From Polaromonas sp. (GTDB lineage: Bacteria; Pseudomonadota; Gammaproteobacteria; Burkholderiales; Burkholderiaceae_C), in NCBI GenBank assembly GCA_014376885.1, contig JACMQR010000320.1, positions 1-7,808 on the forward strand: DNA of 7,808 nucleotides. Direction: 5' to 3'. How positions within the stretch are numbered: position 1 is the first letter of the stretch; every line of letters starts with the position of its first letter. Positions 5,067 through 7,808 of the stretch are shown here, piece after piece. The notes under the pieces are model-generated. The model saw only the letters and a program-made list of their open reading frames with translations, made no database searches and was not told the origin of the DNA. A program made the translations under genes and the position numbers.

Positions 5067-5879
5067 ATGCTCGATGCCGTCAAGCGCCACTCCGTCTATC
5101 AGCCCCAGCAGGTGGGCCTGAAGTTCCCCGAGGTACCCGTGTTTGCCTCCCCGGCCCAGGAGCGACAGCATCGCAAGCAGCGCCTGGTCGCCGCCTGCCG
5201 GGCCTTTGCCCTGCAGGGCTTTGACTACGGCTTTGCCGGCCACCTGACGGTGCGCGATCCGGAGCGCCCGCAGCTGTACTGGACCAACCCGATGGCGGTG
5301 CATTTCTCGCAGGTCAGGGTGTCCAACCTGATTCTGGTGGACCACGACGGCCAGGTGGTCGAAGGCGACCATGCGGTCAACCGGGCCGGCTTCGTGCTGC
5401 ACGCAGCGGTGCATGAGGCGCATCCCGACATCTTGGCGATGTGCCATGCGCACACGGTCTACGGCACGGCGTTTGCCGCTTTGGGCAAAAAGCTCGAACC
5501 CATCACCCAGGACGCGGCGGTGTTTTTCGAGGACCATGTGGTCATCGGCGAAGAGGCCGGCCAGGTGGCCGTCGAGGTCAAGGGCGGCAACCAGGTCGCC
5601 CGCGCGTTTGCCGGCGTCAAGGCGGCCATCCACCAGAACCACGGCCTGCTGACCGCCAGCCGCCACAGCATCGAGGCGGCGGCCTTCTGGTTCATTGCGC
5701 TGGAGCGCTGCTGCCAGCAGCAGCTGCTGATTGACGCCACCGGCATCGCGCCCAAGCTGGTCACGCCCGAGCGGGCGCGCTACAGCCGCGAGCATGTCGG
5801 CAGCGAATACATCGGCTGGCTGCATTTCCAGGCCATTTACGGGCAGCTGGCGCAGACGCAGCCGGACATGTTCGGCTGA
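5067..5879 (+). CDS. Class II aldolase/adducin-family protein
   Basis: A 270-aa protein of the metal-dependent class II aldolase/adducin fold, which includes fuculose-phosphate aldolase, ribulose-5-phosphate 4-epimerase and dihydroxyphthalate decarboxylases such as PhtC. Visible features are FAGHLTVRDP (57-66), TNP (73-75), HEAHPDILAMCHAHT (116-130) and QNHG (190-193). H127, H129 and H192 match the three zinc ligands of the family. By eye alignment the position of the FucA catalytic Glu73 is Gly108, so FucA-type retro-aldol chemistry is doubtful. I start at 5067, with AGGA at 5056-5059. ATGs at 5031 and 4968 are in frame, but their extensions look non-family-like and the latter runs through the candidate regulatory repeats. 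It is followed 47 bp later by the MFS gene, probably in one transcript under the divergent LysR regulator. Cytoplasmic; the substrate is not determined. Confidence 0.87.
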   Translation: MLDAVKRHSVYQPQQVGLKFPEVPVFASPAQERQHRKQRLVAACRAFALQGFDYGFAGHLTVRDPERPQLYWTNPMAVHFSQVRVSNLILVDHDGQVVEGDHAVNRAGFVLHAAVHEAHPDILAMCHAHTVYGTAFAALGKKLEPITQDAAVFFEDHVVIGEEAGQVAVEVKGGNQVARAFAGVKAAIHQNHGLLTASRHSIEAAAFWFIALERCCQQQLLIDATGIAPKLVTPERARYSREHVGSEYIGWLHFQAIYGQLAQTQPDMFG

Positions 5880-5917
5880 GCGGCGCCCGCGCCTTGCCAC
5901 CTCAAAAAAACCAAACT

Positions 5918-5921
5918 GGAG
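5918..5921 (+). promoter_or_regulatory. Ribosome binding site of the MFS gene
   Basis: GGAG lies 5 nt before the ATG at 5927. It favours that start over the in-frame upstream codon at 5894, which would add 11 residues. Confidence 0.6.
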
Positions 5922-5926
5922 ACACT

Positions 5927-7234
5927 ATGAACACCACGCTCCTGCGGGGCGCCCCGCAAACCAGGCCGTCCGGCGAAAACGCCACCTATGCCAAGGTCAC
6001 CTGGCGGCTGCTGCCGTTTCTGTTCATCTGCTATGTCGCGGCCTACCTCGACCGGGTCAATGTCGGCTTTGCCAAGCTGCAGATGCTCAGCGACCTCAAG
6101 TTCAGCGAAACCATCTACGGCCTGGGCGCGGGCATCTTTTTCATCGGCTACTTCATTTTTGAAGTGCCGAGCAACCTGATGCTGCACCGCTTCGGCGCCC
6201 GCAAATGGATTGCCCGGATCATGATCAGCTGGGGGGTGATTTCAGGCTGCATGATGCTGGTGCAGACGCCGACGTCATTTTACATTCTTCGCTTTTTCCT
6301 CGGCGTGGCCGAAGCGGGGTTTTTCCCCGGCATCATCTTGTACCTGACCTACTGGTACCCGGCGGCGCGCCGCTCCAAGGTCACCTCGCTGTTCATGACC
6401 GGCATTCCGATGGCCGGCGTGATCGGCGGGCCGCTGTCGGGCTGGATTTTGACGGCGTTTGATGGCGTGAACGGCCTGGCCGGCTGGAAATGGCTGTTCA
6501 TCCTTGAGGCCGTGCCGTCGATTTTTCTCGGCCTGATGGTGCTGGTCTACCTGGACGACAAGATCGGCGACGCCGCCTGGCTCAGCCCTGAAGAAAAGGC
6601 GCTGCTGCAGCGCAACATCGAGGCGGACAGCGCGCACATCGAGGACCATTCGGCGCTGGGCGCATTTCGCAACCCCAAGGTATGGATTCTGGCCGCCGCC
6701 TATTTCGGCTTCATCATGGGCCTGTACGGCGTCAGCTTCTGGCTGCCGTCGCTGGTCAAGGCGTCAGGCGTGACCAATGCGGCCACCATCGGCTGGCTGG
6801 TCGCCATTCCGTATGCCGCCGCTGTGGCCAGCATGGTCTGGACCAGCGGCCATTCGGACCGCACCGGCGAGCGCCGCTGGCACATTGCGGTGCCGGCCCT
6901 GCTCGGCGCCGCCGGGCTGGTGGCCAGCATCCTGGTGCCGCAAACGCCGCTGTGGGCCATCGTGACGCTCTCGCTGGCCACCATGGGCATCTTGACCGGT
7001 CTGGCGCAGTTCTGGTGCCTGCCCCCGGCGTTCCTGGGCGGCGCGGCCGCTGCCGCAGGCATTGCGCTGATCAACTCGGTCGGCAACCTGGCCGGCTTTG
7101 TCAGCCCCTTCATCGTCGGCTGGATCAAGGACCTGACGGGCAGCACCAACAACGGCCTGCTGGTGATTTCCGCCAGCCTGGTCGTCGGCAGCGCCATCGT
7201 GCTGTCGATGTCCAAACAGACGGTCAACCGATAG
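5927..7234 (+). CDS. MFS transporter, anion:cation symporter (ACS) family
   Basis: A 435-aa inner-membrane transporter with the usual two bundles of hydrophobic helices joined by a charged loop (about 210-250). Signatures of the ACS branch (tartrate, glucarate, phthalate and hydroxyphenylacetate carriers) are AYLDRVNVGFAKLQM (39-53), GYFIFEVPSNLMLHRFGARKW (74-94), RFFLGVAEAGFFPGIILYLTYWYP (122-145) and a motif A-like GHSDRTGERR (308-317). Members import organic-acid anions with protons. The length is normal and no helix seems missing. It follows the aldolase-type gene by 47 bp with no terminator between, so the two are likely co-transcribed and act on the same substrate or pathway. Substrate specificity cannot be read from the sequence; tartrate-like or aromatic carboxylates are both possible. 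Confidence 0.9.
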   Translation: MNTTLLRGAPQTRPSGENATYAKVTWRLLPFLFICYVAAYLDRVNVGFAKLQMLSDLKFSETIYGLGAGIFFIGYFIFEVPSNLMLHRFGARKWIARIMISWGVISGCMMLVQTPTSFYILRFFLGVAEAGFFPGIILYLTYWYPAARRSKVTSLFMTGIPMAGVIGGPLSGWILTAFDGVNGLAGWKWLFILEAVPSIFLGLMVLVYLDDKIGDAAWLSPEEKALLQRNIEADSAHIEDHSALGAFRNPKVWILAAAYFGFIMGLYGVSFWLPSLVKASGVTNAATIGWLVAIPYAAAVASMVWTSGHSDRTGERRWHIAVPALLGAAGLVASILVPQTPLWAIVTLSLATMGILTGLAQFWCLPPAFLGGAAAAAGIALINSVGNLAGFVSPFIVGWIKDLTGSTNNGLLVISASLVVGSAIVLSMSKQTVNR

Positions 7235-7252
7235 GCCGGGCCGGCGCCCGGC
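7235..7252. terminator. GC hairpin between convergent MFS and MarC genes
   Basis: GCCGGG (7235-7240) pairs with CCCGGC (7247-7252) over a 6-nt loop, starting right after the MFS stop codon. No T-run follows on either strand, so termination strength is uncertain. The convergent gene order supports a terminator or 3'-end structure. Confidence 0.4.
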
Positions 7253-7268
7253 AGTCAGCTTCAGAGAT

Positions 7269-7808
7269 TCAGCCGCGCAGCACCGGAAACAGCTTGCCCA
7301 GCCCGTCGGCCATCACCTCGACCGCCAGCGCGGCCAGAATCAAGCCCATCAGGCGCGTCATGACATTGATGCCGGTCTTGCCCAGCACGCGCGAGATCGG
7401 CTCGGCCAGCGAAAAGCAGATGGCGGTTGCCAGGCCGATGACCACGCCGTAGCCGACCAGCGTGCCGAGCTGGAAAATGGTCTTGGCCTTTTCGGCATAG
7501 ATCACCACCGTGGACATGGTGGCCGGGCCGGTGAGCAGCGGAATCGTCAGCGGCACCACGGCGATGCTGGCGCCCCGGGCGGCTTTTTCGGCGCCGTCGT
7601 CGAACTCGTTGGTTTGCGGTTTGGCCTCGGCCGGCTGGGCATTGAGCATGTTCATGGCGCTGATCAGCAGCAGCATGCCGCCGCCGACCTGAAAGCTGGC
7701 CAGCGAAATGCCAAAGAACTCCAGGATCTGCAGGCCCAGCAGGGCGCTGACGGCAATCACGACAAAGGCGCTGAACGAGGCGACCAGCACCGTGCGCTCG
7801 CGCTGGGA
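7269..7808 (-). CDS. MarC-family integral membrane protein (partial, N-terminus off the window)
   Basis: The stop is at 7269-7271 and the frame is open to the right edge, giving 179 visible residues; the family is about 200-220 aa, so some 25-40 N-terminal residues lie outside. A GTG at 7790 is not the likely start because the residues before it (SQRERT) fit the conserved polar stretch after the first helices. Visible traits are SLASFQVGGGMLLLISAMNML, then PLTIPLLTGPATMSTVV, which matches the family PLxxPLLxGPGA motif, and further hydrophobic helices to LAALAVEVMADGL near the C-terminus. Despite the name, MarC proteins are not established drug-resistance determinants and their function is unknown. 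It converges on the MFS gene with a 34-bp gap and is probably unrelated to the cassette. Confidence 0.88.
   Translation of the reverse strand, partial: SQRERTVLVASFSAFVVIAVSALLGLQILEFFGISLASFQVGGGMLLLISAMNMLNAQPAEAKPQTNEFDDGAEKAARGASIAVVPLTIPLLTGPATMSTVVIYAEKAKTIFQLGTLVGYGVVIGLATAICFSLAEPISRVLGKTGINVMTRLMGLILAALAVEVMADGLGKLFPVLRG

Noticed and set aside
4946..5224. Small plus-strand frame starting MTKQRSMDELDSTMDENL, with the 21-bp repeat read as seven codons
   Set aside because: It looks plausible for about 20 residues but then runs as a shadow over the aldolase gene. The aldolase N-terminus is complete in its own frame, so no frameshift is needed.
6682..7452. A 256-codon plus-strand frame over the MFS end and MarC gene
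   Set aside because: It crosses two convergent real genes in shadow frames and has no domain.
1..7808. Possible hidden defence system, prophage or mobile element
   Set aside because: No transposase, integrase, toxin, nuclease or CRISPR repeats were found; all substantial genes belong to transport, regulation or metabolism families.

Overview
The window is high-GC DNA with dense, mostly co-directional genes. Gene content, codon usage and two repeat types I recognise from memory suggest a betaproteobacterium of the Comamonadaceae, perhaps Polaromonas or a close relative. The taxon is an inference; no rRNA or marker gene is present.

Left half (181-3950, plus strand): a four-gene operon for an MCE-type (Mla/PqiBC-like) ABC transport system. 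It encodes a permease with a degenerate STAS-like N-terminal domain fused to an MlaE domain, an MlaF-like ATPase, a membrane-anchored MlaD-like MCE protein, and an ABC_trans_aux/PqiC-type outer-membrane lipoprotein. Such systems move lipids or other hydrophobic molecules across the periplasm between inner and outer membrane. A fair sigma70-type promoter lies at 105-133. The operon carries two dispersed repeats. A GC-rich one fills the permease-ATPase gap (about 1351-1440). A stem-loop one (about 3258-3320) lies inside the lipoprotein gene and encodes part of its signal peptide.

Middle (3982-5066): a GcvA-type LysR regulator on the minus strand converges on the operon across a GC hairpin. It is divergent from an aldolase-type gene. 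Their shared 176-bp intergenic region holds half-sites at 10-bp spacing (GGTCA/TGACC) and an 11-bp direct repeat at 21-bp spacing, and is the likely control region.

Right half (5067-7234, plus strand): a class II aldolase/adducin-family protein followed by an MFS transporter of the anion:cation symporter type. With the LysR gene they look like a small uptake-and-catabolism cassette for an organic acid, substrate unknown. At the right edge, a MarC-family membrane protein gene (minus strand) is cut by the window end and converges on the MFS gene across a short GC hairpin.

I see no tRNA, rRNA, CRISPR array, transposase or phage gene. The most distinctive observation is the repeat inside the lipoprotein signal peptide. 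The rest is accessory metabolism and envelope transport of recognisable families.
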